DNA of 64,000 nucleotides from Microcystis aeruginosa FD4 (GTDB lineage Bacteria; Cyanobacteriota; Cyanobacteriia; Cyanobacteriales; Microcystaceae): positions 2,170,001 through 2,234,000 of the forward strand of contig NZ_CP046973.1 in assembly GCF_009792235.1 (NCBI RefSeq), read 5' to 3'. Shown piece after piece: positions 52,652-61,073 of the stretch. Below the pieces are notes generated by a model. The model was not told where the DNA came from and did no database searches. It worked only from the letters and a program-made list of their open reading frames with translations. Numbering within the stretch: position 1 is the first letter of the stretch; every line of letters begins with the position of its first letter. The translations under genes were made by a program, and so were the position numbers.

Positions 52652-53383
52652 GATTAAGTCCTCTAGAATGGGTTTATTGGTTATCTTATCCTAGATTTAT
52701 CTGAGTATGGCTTATCTCTCTTCTGTCAAAGTGGCAAAACCCTTGTGATTTGTCAATCCCAGAACCTTTACCTAGACGGCGATCGCCCAATTATTTTCTA
52801 TTAAGAAATCTATTTTGAGGTCAAATCGCCGGAATAACCATTTCATCAAGGGTTCGGCGATCGCCGTCTCCGAGAGTGACAAAAGAGACTCCACTAGCGA
52901 TGGCCAAATAATCAAAAGCGTTATAAGACTTCCTGCAAAAGTAAGTTATCAAGGCACTATAGGCTCAAAATATCTAAAAAATCAGATAAATTTGACATAA
53001 TACTCGTTTTTATGGTTATTATAGTTGTCTATTGTCTTTTTTCTCCTCTTGTTGACCGTTGATCGCCTCAGAGTCTCCTCACCTAATACCATTTTTCAAA
53101 AGTAATGGCAGAGATGGTTAATTGCTCTCACCCCCAAACACCCCCCCGATGTCGGGGGGCAGGGGGTAGGGAAGATGCCTGCCACGAATAAAGAAAAATG
53201 GTATAATGGAAAATTTTTGATTTTTGCAGGAGAGACTTTACCAACAAGTTTTGTTAAGATCGGATAAAAGTTGTCCCGTTTCATCTGGGCCAGATTAGAC
53301 GAGGTAAAAAGCCCCTTGCCAATTTAGGGATAATTTTTGTCAGCGATTGTATTCTACATAAATACCGTTATTATTAGAGCGTC
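52652..53383. other. Intergenic region upstream of dnaK
   Basis: About 730 bases. Two copies of a GGCGATCGCC palindrome (52778-52790 and 52857-52870) are in inverted arrangement as GACGGCGATCGCC and GGCGATCGCCGTC. A minus-strand stretch near 52895 (MAIASGVSFVTLGDGD) may be a gene stump. A complete small MITE lies at 53087-53203. The dnaK promoter and any CIRCE-type operator were looked for; none was found. Confidence 0.45.
53087..53203. mobile_element. 117-bp MITE with ATACCATTTTTC termini
   Basis: Terminal inverted repeats TACCATTTTTC and GAAAAATGGTA are perfect over 11 bases. TAA flanks both sides (53084-53086 and 53204-53206), a likely target duplication. The interior contains a CCCCCCGATGTCGGGGGGC hairpin. 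Related ends occur at about 46739, 46831 and 47028. No transposase with these ends is present in the window. Confidence 0.75.
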
Positions 53384-55433
53384 ATGGGAAAAGTCATCGG
53401 CATCGACTTAGGGACAACCAACAGTTGCGTTGCTGTACTCGAAGGAGGTCAGCCGATTATAGTACCCAACTCGGAAGGGGGAAGGACAACCCCTAGTATC
53501 GTGGGATTCGGCAAAGGCCAGCACCTAGTGGGACAACTGGCCAAACGTCAAGCGGTCACTAATGCCGAAAATACCGTCTATAGCATCAAACGCTTTATCG
53601 GTAGGCGTTGGCAAGACACCGAGGCAGAAAGGGGACGAGTTGCCTATCGTTGCCAACGCGGTCGTGATGATACCGTCAATATCAAAATTCGCGATCGGGA
53701 ATTTACCCCCCAAGAAATCTCGGCCATGATCCTGCAAAAATTAAAGGCCGATGCCGAGGCCTATCTGGGAGAACCGATCAAAGAAGCCGTGATTACAGTT
53801 CCCGCCTATTTTACCGATGCCCAACGTCAAGCCACTAAAGACGCGGGGATGATTGCGGGACTAGAAGTATTAAGAATTATTAACGAACCCACCGCCGCCG
53901 CCCTGGCCTACGGTTTAGATAAACAAAACGAAGATCAACATATCCTCGTTTTTGACCTAGGGGGAGGAACCTTCGACGTTTCCATCCTGCAACTGGGCAA
54001 TGGAGTCTTTGAAGTGAAAGCCACGGCTGGCAATAACCATCTTGGGGGGGACGATTTTGATAACCTCTTAGTGCGGTGGCTGATCGAGAACTTTCAAAGC
54101 CAAGAAAACATCGATCTAGCCAGCGATCGCATGGCCATCCAAAGACTGCGAGAAGCGGCCGAAAAAGCTAAAATCGAGCTTTCTAGCCTGATTACCACCT
54201 CGATCAATCTCCCCTTCATCGCCGCTGACGAAACCGGCCCTAAACACCTAGAATTGGAACTAACTCGCGCTAAATTCGAGGAATTAACCAGAGAATTAGT
54301 GGAAAAAACCCTCGAACCCGTACAACAGTCCCTCAAAGATAGCGAACTGCAGCCTAGCGATATCGATTCGGGTCATTCTCGTCGGTGGTTCCACTAGAAT
54401 GCCCGCCGTACAGCGATTAATCTCCCGTTTCTTTTCTACCGGCCAGATCGATCGCTCTGTTAACCCCGATGAGGCCGTTGCTTTGGGGGCGGCGATTCAA
54501 GCTGGAGTTTTAGGTGGAGAAGTGAAAGATGTCCTCCTACTCGATGTCACCCCCCTTTCCCTCGGCATTGAAACCCTCGGCGAAGTCTTTACCAAAATTA
54601 TCGATCGCAATACCACTATCCCCACCAGTAAATCTCAGGTTTTTTCCACCGCTGCCGACGGTCAAACTTCGGTGGAAATTCAGGTTCTGCAAGGGGAAAG
54701 GGCTATGTCCCGGGATAATAAAACCCTCGGTAAATTTCTCCTGACGGGAATTCCTCCCGCCCCTAGGGGTGTGCCACAAATCGAAGTGGCCTTCGAGATC
54801 GATGTCAACGGCATCTTAAAAGTGGCCGCCAGCGACCAAGGCACCGGCAAAGAACAAAGCATTTTAATTAGCCATACTGGAGGGCTGAAACCGAACGAAA
54901 TTGAAAAAATGCGCCTAGAAGCCGAAAAATACGCCGAATTTGATCGCCGTCGTCTGCAAATGATCGATATTCGTCACCAATCCGATAGTCTTTTCCATAG
55001 CTACGAAGTCACCCTCAGGGAAAACAGCGAGTTAGTCGCCCCCGATATCCGGCAACTAGCCGACCAGAAGCGGCAACAGTTGGAAATCGCCCTGCGCGAC
55101 CCTTCCATATCCTCAGAAAAGCTAAAAACCACCCTGGAGGAATTTCGTCAGATTGTCCTCGAAATCGGTACCCGCATCTACACGGGGAGACAAGAGGAAA
55201 ACCAAACCCGCAACGGTACTGATTTTGAACCGATCGATGTTACCCGAGAACTGACTCGACCTACCCGCACCCAAGCCACCTCCTTGAATACCTTCACCGA
55301 GGGGCCAACCCTCTCCCACAATAGAACCAGAACCTATAGTAATCTGGGAACTAAATCCACCAAATCGGGCAGTGATGATCCTCCCTACGATGGGGACGAA
55401 ATGAGCGCCAGTGACTACGAGGCCGTAGATTAA
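53384..55433 (+). pseudogene. dnaK: Hsp70 chaperone DnaK, frameshifted as sequenced
   Basis: Two frames together give a 682-residue DnaK. The first (53384-54397) has the ATPase start IGIDLGTTNSCVAVLEGG, phosphate loop VFDLGGGTFDVSIL and EPTAAALAYG. The second, from at latest 54399, has MPAVQRLISRFF, SVNPDEAVALGAAIQAGVLG, the linker DVLLLDVTPLSLGIETLGE and the substrate domain, ending YEAVD. At the junction the sequence GATTCGGGTC needs one T removed (54367-54368) to read DIDRVILVGGSTRMPA, the expected motif. Followed by dnaJ, as for cyanobacterial dnaK2. An essential gene is unlikely to be lost, so assembly error must be considered; other dnaK copies may exist. Confidence 0.85.
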
Positions 55434-55670
55434 AAAGTGATCAGTGATCAGTCATCAGTAATCAGATGTGAGTTTTCAGCTTTTTTCTCCCCTTCTCCCC
55501 ACACCCCACACCCCACTTCCCCACTCCCCCACACCCCACTTCCCCACTCCCCCACTTCCTTACCAAAAAAATAGTAGGGATAACCCAACTAAACTATTAT
55601 GTATAGTTTGTTAAAGTAACAACTAGACTTAAACTTTATTTATAAATTGCCAGCAGAACCATAGCCCCCT
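55434..55670. repeat. dnaK-dnaJ spacer with microsatellites
   Basis: GTGATCAGTGATCAGTCATC (from 55438) is followed by CCCCACACCCCACACC and CCCCACTTCCCCACTC arrays (55497-55559). No gene. dnaJ probably still shares regulation with dnaK, or uses a promoter near 55600 (A+T-rich, no clear consensus). Confidence 0.6.
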
Positions 55671-56795
55671 ATGCCCACTGATTACTACGAAATTCTAGGT
55701 GTCTCGCGAGATGCCGGCAAAGAGGACATCAAACGCGCCTATCGTCGTCTCGCCCGAAAATACCATCCCGATGTTAACAAAGAACCAGGAGCCGAGGAAC
55801 ACTTCAAAGAAATTAACCGCGCCTACGAAATTCTCTCGGAACCAGAAACCCGCAATCGTTATGACCGCTTTGGTGAAGCTGGGGTTTCTGGGGGCGCTGC
55901 TGGTTTTGATGCCGACAATATGGGCGGTTTCGCCGATATCTTTGAGACAATCTTTAGTGGTTTCGGGGGCATGGGCGGCCAAGCAACCGCCCGCCGACGC
56001 ACAGGCCCTACCCGGGGCGAGGATCTACGTCTCGATTTTAGACTAAAATTCCGCGAGGCGGTCTTTGGCGGCGAAAAGGAAATCCGCATCCGTCATCTGG
56101 AAACCTGTCAAACCTGTAAAGGCAGTGGGGCCAGACCGGGGACCAGTTCCCGTACTTGTACTACTTGCAATGGTGCTGGCCAGGTGCGTCGCGCCACCCG
56201 TACTCCCTTCGGGACTTTTGCTCAGGTTTCAGTCTGTCCCACCTGTGACGGTGCTGGAGAGGTGATCGAGGAAAAATGCGACGTTTGCGGCGGTTCCGGA
56301 CGCAGACAGGAAACCAAAAAACTGAAAATTACCATCCCAGCCGGGGTTGACAACGGCATGAAATTGCGCGTTGCCCGGGAAGGAGACGCAGGACTTAAAG
56401 GCGGGCCGCCAGGGGATTTATTCGTTTATCTAACCGTGGAAAACGATGGGGAATTTCAACGGGAAGGCAATGATATTAAATCGGATATCACGATTAGCTA
56501 TATCCAAGCGATTTTAGGATGTACCATTAAAGTTAATACTGTAGATGGCCAAGAAGACCTGACTATCCCTGCTGGTACTCAACCGAACACCGTACTGATT
56601 TTAGAAAATAAAGGGGTTCCCAAATTAGGCAATCCCGTCAGCCGCGGTGATCATCGTATTACCGTTAAAATCTCGATTCCTACCCGTGTCACCGGAGAAG
56701 AACGGGATTTACTGGAAAAATTAGCAAAAGTTGGCGGGGAAACCGTGGGGAAAGGCGGAATCGAGGGATTTTTAGGTAATATCTTCCATAAATAG
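55671..56795 (+). CDS. dnaJ: Co-chaperone DnaJ
   Basis: A 374-residue type I DnaJ. J domain (residues 1-70) with the HPD motif in RKYHPDVNKEPG, which stimulates DnaK ATPase. A Gly/Phe-rich region follows (GGFADIFETIFSGFGGMGG). The zinc domain has four CxxCxGxG motifs (CQTCKGSG, CTTCNGAG, CPTCDGAG, CDVCGGSG). The C-terminal substrate-binding domain is complete. The stop codon TAG (56793-56795) is formed by the TA target site plus the first base of a MITE; without the insertion the stop would be TAA and the next gene would start six bases later. Confidence 0.96.
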   Translation: MPTDYYEILGVSRDAGKEDIKRAYRRLARKYHPDVNKEPGAEEHFKEINRAYEILSEPETRNRYDRFGEAGVSGGAAGFDADNMGGFADIFETIFSGFGGMGGQATARRRTGPTRGEDLRLDFRLKFREAVFGGEKEIRIRHLETCQTCKGSGARPGTSSRTCTTCNGAGQVRRATRTPFGTFAQVSVCPTCDGAGEVIEEKCDVCGGSGRRQETKKLKITIPAGVDNGMKLRVAREGDAGLKGGPPGDLFVYLTVENDGEFQREGNDIKSDITISYIQAILGCTIKVNTVDGQEDLTIPAGTQPNTVLILENKGVPKLGNPVSRGDHRITVKISIPTRVTGEERDLLEKLAKVGGETVGKGGIEGFLGNIFHK

Positions 56796-57008
56796 GGCTG
56801 GCTGAATAAATCTGAAAACCTTGTCGGATAATGTCTTTGGGCTTTTTTGACATCAAAAAGTGCCTTAGCTAGGAGTGATCGGGGGGGAAAATTCAGGGAC
56901 TTTTTCCCCGAAAATTAGGTAATTGACCCCATGAAAATGGGGAAAGCCCCACACCCCACACCCCACACCCCACACCCTACCCCCACGAAAAACTTTTTCA
57001 GCAAACCC
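56795..57008 (+). mobile_element. 214-bp MITE inserted between dnaJ and the TusA-like gene
   Basis: Left end GGGCTGGCTGAATAAATC (56795) and right end, on the other strand, GGGTTTGCTGAAAAAGTT (57008) are imperfect inverted repeats. They are flanked by TA on both sides (56793-56794 and 57009-57010). They match the termini of the IS at 7141-8825. The interior has a CCCCACACCC array and no coding capacity. Confidence 0.8.
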
Positions 57009-57017
57009 TAAATAACT

Positions 57018-57239
57018 ATGACTTTAGACCTGCGCGGCACTCCCTGCCCAATTAATTTTGTCCGCACAAAATTACAATTAGAGAAAATGCCCGCCAGAGA
57101 ACGGTTGGAAGTCTGGTTAGATGCCGGGGAACCGATCGAACAGGTTCCCACTAGCCTGACAGTGGAGGGTTATCAGATAGAATCGATCGAAGACCGAGAT
57201 AGCTTTTTTGTTCTCAAAGTCTATCGCCCCGATTCCTAA
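57018..57239 (+). CDS. TusA/SirA-family sulfur-carrier protein
   Basis: A 73-residue protein with the family start LDLRGTPCPINFVRTKLQLE, where the Cys of the CPxx motif would carry a persulfide sulfur. A VWLDAGEPIEQVPTSLTVEG segment completes the small two-layer fold. TusA proteins pass sulfur to tRNA thiolation or cofactor synthesis; which one applies here is unknown. Its TAA stop is followed immediately by the ATG of rsgA, so the two are co-transcribed. The MITE just upstream separates it from dnaJ. Confidence 0.85.
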   Translation: MTLDLRGTPCPINFVRTKLQLEKMPARERLEVWLDAGEPIEQVPTSLTVEGYQIESIEDRDSFFVLKVYRPDS

Positions 57240-58316
57240 ATGCTAGATGCACAATTAACCGATTTATACGGCACAGTGGTGGCTGTACAGGCGAATTTCT
57301 ATCAGGTACGCTTGGATTCTGTCGTTATGGGCGAGAATCTTCTCTGTACCCGTCGCGCTCGCTTGCAAAAAATCGGTCAATCGGTGATGGTTGGTGATCG
57401 GGTGCGTGTGGAGGAGGCCAATTTTGATGATCGGCAGGGCGCGATCGCAGAAGTCCTCCCCCGCAGTACCGAGATTGATCGGCCGGCCGTTGCTAATATC
57501 GAGCAGATTTTGCTAGTTTTTGCCCTTGCTGAACCCGTCCTCGATCCTTGGCTGATCAGTCGTTTTTTGGTGAAAGCTGAGTCCACAGGCTTAGAAATTG
57601 CCGTCTGTGTCAATAAAATTGATCTGGGGGAACCCGAACAAATAGAGTTCTGGGGCGATCGCCTAGCTAGTTGGGGATACCAGCCTTTTTTTGTCAGTGT
57701 GGAGAAAAATCGGGGATTTGAGGCTTTATTGGCACAATTAAACCATAAAATCACTCTCTTGGCCGGTCCATCGGGGGTGGGAAAATCGAGTTTAATTAAT
57801 TGCTTAATTCCTGAGATTAATCAACGGGTGGGGGATGTGTCGGGAAAACTGCAAAAAGGTCGTCACACTACCCGTCATGTGGAGTTATTTGCTTTACCAA
57901 ATCGGGGTTTATTGGCCGATAGTCCAGGGTTTAACCAACCGGATATTAAGTGTTTACCGGAACAATTAACTTTTTATTTTCCGGAAGTGAGACAGCGTTT
58001 AGCTTTAGGAAATTGTCAATTTAATGATTGTACTCACCGTCGGGAACCTAACTGTGTGGTGAGAGGAGATTGGGAACGTTACCAACATTATTTAGAGTTT
58101 TTAGCAGCAGCGATCGCACGAGAGCAGACATCACAGAAAACTAGCACAAAAGAGTCAAGTTTAAAGTTAAAAATTAAGGAAGCAGGTCAAGAAACCTACG
58201 AACCGAAATTGGCTAATAAAAAATATCGTCGTCCTTCTCGTCGCGGCAAAAATCAAGGTCAGGAACGCTACGAAAATAAAACTCTCCAAGATATTTATAA
58301 TGATGATTCTGAATAG
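57240..58316 (+). CDS. rsgA: Ribosome biogenesis GTPase RsgA
   Basis: RsgA (YjeQ) is a circularly permuted GTPase that checks late maturation of the 30S ribosomal subunit. The 358-residue product has an N-terminal OB-fold, then the G4-like NKIDL, and later the P-loop GPSGVGKSSLINCL near residue 178, showing the permuted order. Switch region DVSGKLQKGRHTTRHVELF and G3 ADSPGFNQPD follow. The zinc site is CQFNDCTHRREPNC. A basic C-terminal tail (KKYRRPSRRGKNQGQERYEN) is longer than in E. coli and probably binds rRNA. Starts directly after the TusA-like stop. Confidence 0.94.
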   Translation: MLDAQLTDLYGTVVAVQANFYQVRLDSVVMGENLLCTRRARLQKIGQSVMVGDRVRVEEANFDDRQGAIAEVLPRSTEIDRPAVANIEQILLVFALAEPVLDPWLISRFLVKAESTGLEIAVCVNKIDLGEPEQIEFWGDRLASWGYQPFFVSVEKNRGFEALLAQLNHKITLLAGPSGVGKSSLINCLIPEINQRVGDVSGKLQKGRHTTRHVELFALPNRGLLADSPGFNQPDIKCLPEQLTFYFPEVRQRLALGNCQFNDCTHRREPNCVVRGDWERYQHYLEFLAAAIAREQTSQKTSTKESSLKLKIKEAGQETYEPKLANKKYRRPSRRGKNQGQERYENKTLQDIYNDDSE

Positions 58317-58453
58317 ACTTGGTTAAGTTGGGTTGACAGCAGTTATCTTAATGGTGAGATAGGAAGTTTTCCTTTTTGTATTCCCCACAATTACCCTAAA
58401 AATTATATTCACACCTAAATTGTGACTTTTGACCGAGGCTGAGGTTGATTTTT

Positions 58454-59674
58454 TTAAGCATTATTGCCATTCTGACTTCTAAGAGCCGAAAATAAACAGA
58501 GACGACCCAAACCTAAGATTGCTGGTGAGAAGGTTTCCTGACTGGGGGCGTCTAGATTGCAACCGGCAAATTCTTGCTGTATTCCCGTTAAGAAATAGGG
58601 CCAAATGGTCAAGAAAAAATTACCGCTAAAAATTATTCGATCGATATCCTCAAGACTTTTTTGCTGTTTTTCTAACAAATCATTAACTTTTTGTCTTAAA
58701 TTATCTATATATGGTATAATGACCTTCTTATTTAAATCGGTGCGACTGACCGTCCAAGTATGACTGGCTAGAGAGGAGGTAAATTCGCTTTCTTCTTGAA
58801 GGATTAATTTAGTTAATCTAGCGGCTGCCAGTAAAGATTTTTTTAAGGGATTAGTATCGGTGAGATCGGAGGGGGAAAGAGGCAAAAAAGAACGCCAGAG
58901 AGGATAAATTAAGTGAGAGAGTATTGCCCGTTCATAGGTGTTTTCCCCGTAGTTAAAATGGCTAAGAGCGATCGCTTGACGGGATAAAGAGCGAGTTTGC
59001 GGCGGGACTTCCAGCAGTGCTAAAGTGGTAGTCTCCCGTTTCCCTTCGATAACCAGTAGGGTTTGGGTTTGGGGTTGGTCGCTAGTGGGAATATAGGCCA
59101 GAGCAGTGGCGATCGCTGTTTCCAGACTAGAGAGGCGATCGGGGGGTATTAGTTGCGCTGTGAGAAGGGCTTTTTTCAGGTCATCCGTGGGGGTTTCCCC
59201 GTCATCGGTGATAATAATAGCTTCTAATCGCTCTAGGGCTTCCCAGAGCCAAGAATCGGCAATAAAATCCCGATTAGATAGCCAGCTAATTAGATATTCG
59301 TCCACCTGGGAGCAGGGTAAGCGATCGCTTGTTCCCGTTGCCAGACTCCAAGAAAGAGGATAAAAATCGATCAATCCTTGGCTTTCCCGAAAAAAGACAA
59401 CTTTTACCCCCTCTGGTTGCACCTCCATTCCTAGGGACCAACGGGCAACTTCAAGGGTTCGATCGGGGAATAATAAGGGAGAAAGCAGCGCTCTGGCCGA
59501 TTCTAAATGTTGACGAGTAGCGATAATTGTCTCGGAAGTAACTTCTTGCGGGTTAACTAGAGAAGAAATCACCTTGGCAAGAATCCGATCGATCTCGGTC
59601 AGTAGGGAGGAAAAATCCTGTTTATTGGTCACTAGATAACTAAAAATACCCACGACTTTCCATTGTAGAATCAC
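58454..59674 (-). CDS. Cyanobacterial protein of unknown function
   Basis: A 406-residue soluble protein. No family was recognised. The order of segments GMEVQPEGVKVVFFRESQGL, then TLLVIEGKRETTTLALLEVP, then DIDRIIFSGNFFLTIWPYFL and AILGLGRLCLF recalls, weakly, the strand-turn pattern of the Hsp70/actin ATPase fold (two beta-hairpins and a final GG-type loop), but the phosphate glycine motifs are missing. It is divergent from the Crp-family gene, with 34 bases between the starts, so their promoters overlap and the regulator might control it (inference). The true start could be a downstream codon. Confidence 0.6.
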   Translation of the reverse strand: MILQWKVVGIFSYLVTNKQDFSSLLTEIDRILAKVISSLVNPQEVTSETIIATRQHLESARALLSPLLFPDRTLEVARWSLGMEVQPEGVKVVFFRESQGLIDFYPLSWSLATGTSDRLPCSQVDEYLISWLSNRDFIADSWLWEALERLEAIIITDDGETPTDDLKKALLTAQLIPPDRLSSLETAIATALAYIPTSDQPQTQTLLVIEGKRETTTLALLEVPPQTRSLSRQAIALSHFNYGENTYERAILSHLIYPLWRSFLPLSPSDLTDTNPLKKSLLAAARLTKLILQEESEFTSSLASHTWTVSRTDLNKKVIIPYIDNLRQKVNDLLEKQQKSLEDIDRIIFSGNFFLTIWPYFLTGIQQEFAGCNLDAPSQETFSPAILGLGRLCLFSALRSQNGNNA

Positions 59675-59708
59675 CCACCTAAAACGAACAAAATTTAAAT
59701 ATTAAACT

Positions 59709-60416
59709 ATGGAAGAAAAACGCTATCCTGCCGAAAAATCAGCAGAGATTCAAAAATTATTGGATACCGCCATTTTATTTGTCGGTTTACCCCCTGAAGC
59801 CCTCGATCGAGTTACTTCTCATGTTGTCACCCGCACTCATCCTGCTAATCAGGCGATTTTATTAGAAAATGATTGGGGTGGTTCGGTTTACTTTATTCTC
59901 GATGGTTGGGTGAAAATTTGTACTCACAATGCGGAGGGCAAAGAAGTCACCTTAAATATCGTCGGTAAAGGGGAAATAGTCGGAGAAATGGCCGCTTTAG
60001 ACGAATCTCCCCGCTCCACCGATGCTATCACCTTAACCACGGCCACAATTAGCAGTATTCCCGCCCAAGATTTTGTTAATCTGCTCAAATCGGAACCTTT
60101 AGCGGGAATTCGTCTTTCTCAGTTAATGGCCAAGCGTTTGCGTCAACTTAACCGGCGTTTACGTTTACGGGAGGCCAATAGTCTCTCGCGAGTCGCCGAT
60201 ACTTTACTCTTTTTAGCCGAAGGTCAAGGACAAAAAAGCGGCCAGGGTACGATAATTCCCAATTTACCTCACCGGGAATTGAGTGGTATGAGTGGCCTGG
60301 CCCGGGAAACCGTAACCCGAGCTCTGACCAAATTGCAGAAAAAAGGCCTGATTCAACGACAGCAGGAATCTCTCTGTATTCCCGATCTGGCCGCTTTAGA
60401 AAAAGCGATCACCTAA
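59709..60416 (+). CDS. Crp/Fnr-family transcriptional regulator
   Basis: A 235-residue regulator. An N-terminal cyclic-nucleotide-binding domain (about residues 20-140) includes SVYFILDGWVKICTHNAEGK and the phosphate-binding-cassette-like GEIVGEMAALDESPRSTDAI, with the G-E and R-S residues that contact cAMP in true cAMP receptors. A long dimer helix follows, then the Crp helix-turn-helix LPHRELSGMSGLARETVTRA (about 190-215). Ligand binding is thus plausible, as in SyCRP1 of Synechocystis, but other members of this family use no cyclic nucleotide. Divergent from the unknown gene upstream. Confidence 0.85.
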   Translation: MEEKRYPAEKSAEIQKLLDTAILFVGLPPEALDRVTSHVVTRTHPANQAILLENDWGGSVYFILDGWVKICTHNAEGKEVTLNIVGKGEIVGEMAALDESPRSTDAITLTTATISSIPAQDFVNLLKSEPLAGIRLSQLMAKRLRQLNRRLRLREANSLSRVADTLLFLAEGQGQKSGQGTIIPNLPHRELSGMSGLARETVTRALTKLQKKGLIQRQQESLCIPDLAALEKAIT

Positions 60417-60560
60417 ATTCAGTGATCAGTGATCAGTGATCAGTTATCGGTTATCATACTAAATCCGGTTATTAAAGACTGATTATCTATTCCTCCTTTT
60501 GCCTATTGCCTATTGCCTCTTGCCTATCCTGATATGTAGCCTATAATCAACGGATTTAGT
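60417..60560. repeat. Repeat spacer before cutA
   Basis: Iterated CAGTGATCAGTGATCAG (60420-60440) and a GCCTATTGCCTATTGCC array (about 60501-60525). The segment ATACTAAATCCGGTTATT (60457) resembles one at about 7106 just outside the IS5-like element. Confidence 0.6.
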
Positions 60561-60899
60561 ATGACTGAAATATTAACCGATTTTGGAGTAGTGCTGGTGA
60601 CAACAGCCAGCGAAACGGAAGCGGCTAACTTAGCGATCGCCTTACTGAACGAGCGCTTGGCAGCTTGTGTCAGTATTTACCCAATTCGTTCCATTTATCG
60701 TTGGCAGGGACAGATTGAAAACGAGCGCGAATGGCAATTAGCGATTAAAACCGATTTAAAGCAGTTTGAGCAGTTATCGGCGAAGATACAGGAACTTCAT
60801 ACCTATGCAGTCCCAGAAATCATCGCTTTACCGATTGTGGCGGGTTCTCAGACCTATTTAGACTGGTTAGCCTCCCCTACGGGTGGGGTGTCAGAATAG
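60561..60899 (+). CDS. cutA: CutA1-like protein
   Basis: A 112-residue trimeric ferredoxin-like protein linked to divalent-cation tolerance. Signature segments are VLVTTASETEAANLAIALLN, ERLAACVSIYPIRSIYRWQG and HTYAVPEIIALPIVAGSQTY followed by LDWL. Its biochemical role remains uncertain despite the name. Stands alone between the Crp-family gene and apcE. Confidence 0.93.
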   Translation: MTEILTDFGVVLVTTASETEAANLAIALLNERLAACVSIYPIRSIYRWQGQIENEREWQLAIKTDLKQFEQLSAKIQELHTYAVPEIIALPIVAGSQTYLDWLASPTGGVSE

Positions 60900-61073
60900 A
60901 CCAATCGGCAACTTGAGCGAAAAAAATCTATACAATTCTTAATAAACTATCTCAGGAAGCGCAAAAAGTTTTAATCTAGATGCTGATTAAATGTTTAAAC
61001 ATCTGGTTTTAAGACCGATCGCCTCCACGATTGGAGAACTCAGCACATCGTCAAGGGAGATAGTTAAAATCCA

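Noticed and set aside
52811..53000. Plus-strand frame of 61 codons upstream of dnaK
   Set aside because: Composition is not protein-like, no ribosome-binding site, and it overlaps inverted GGCGATCGCC repeats.
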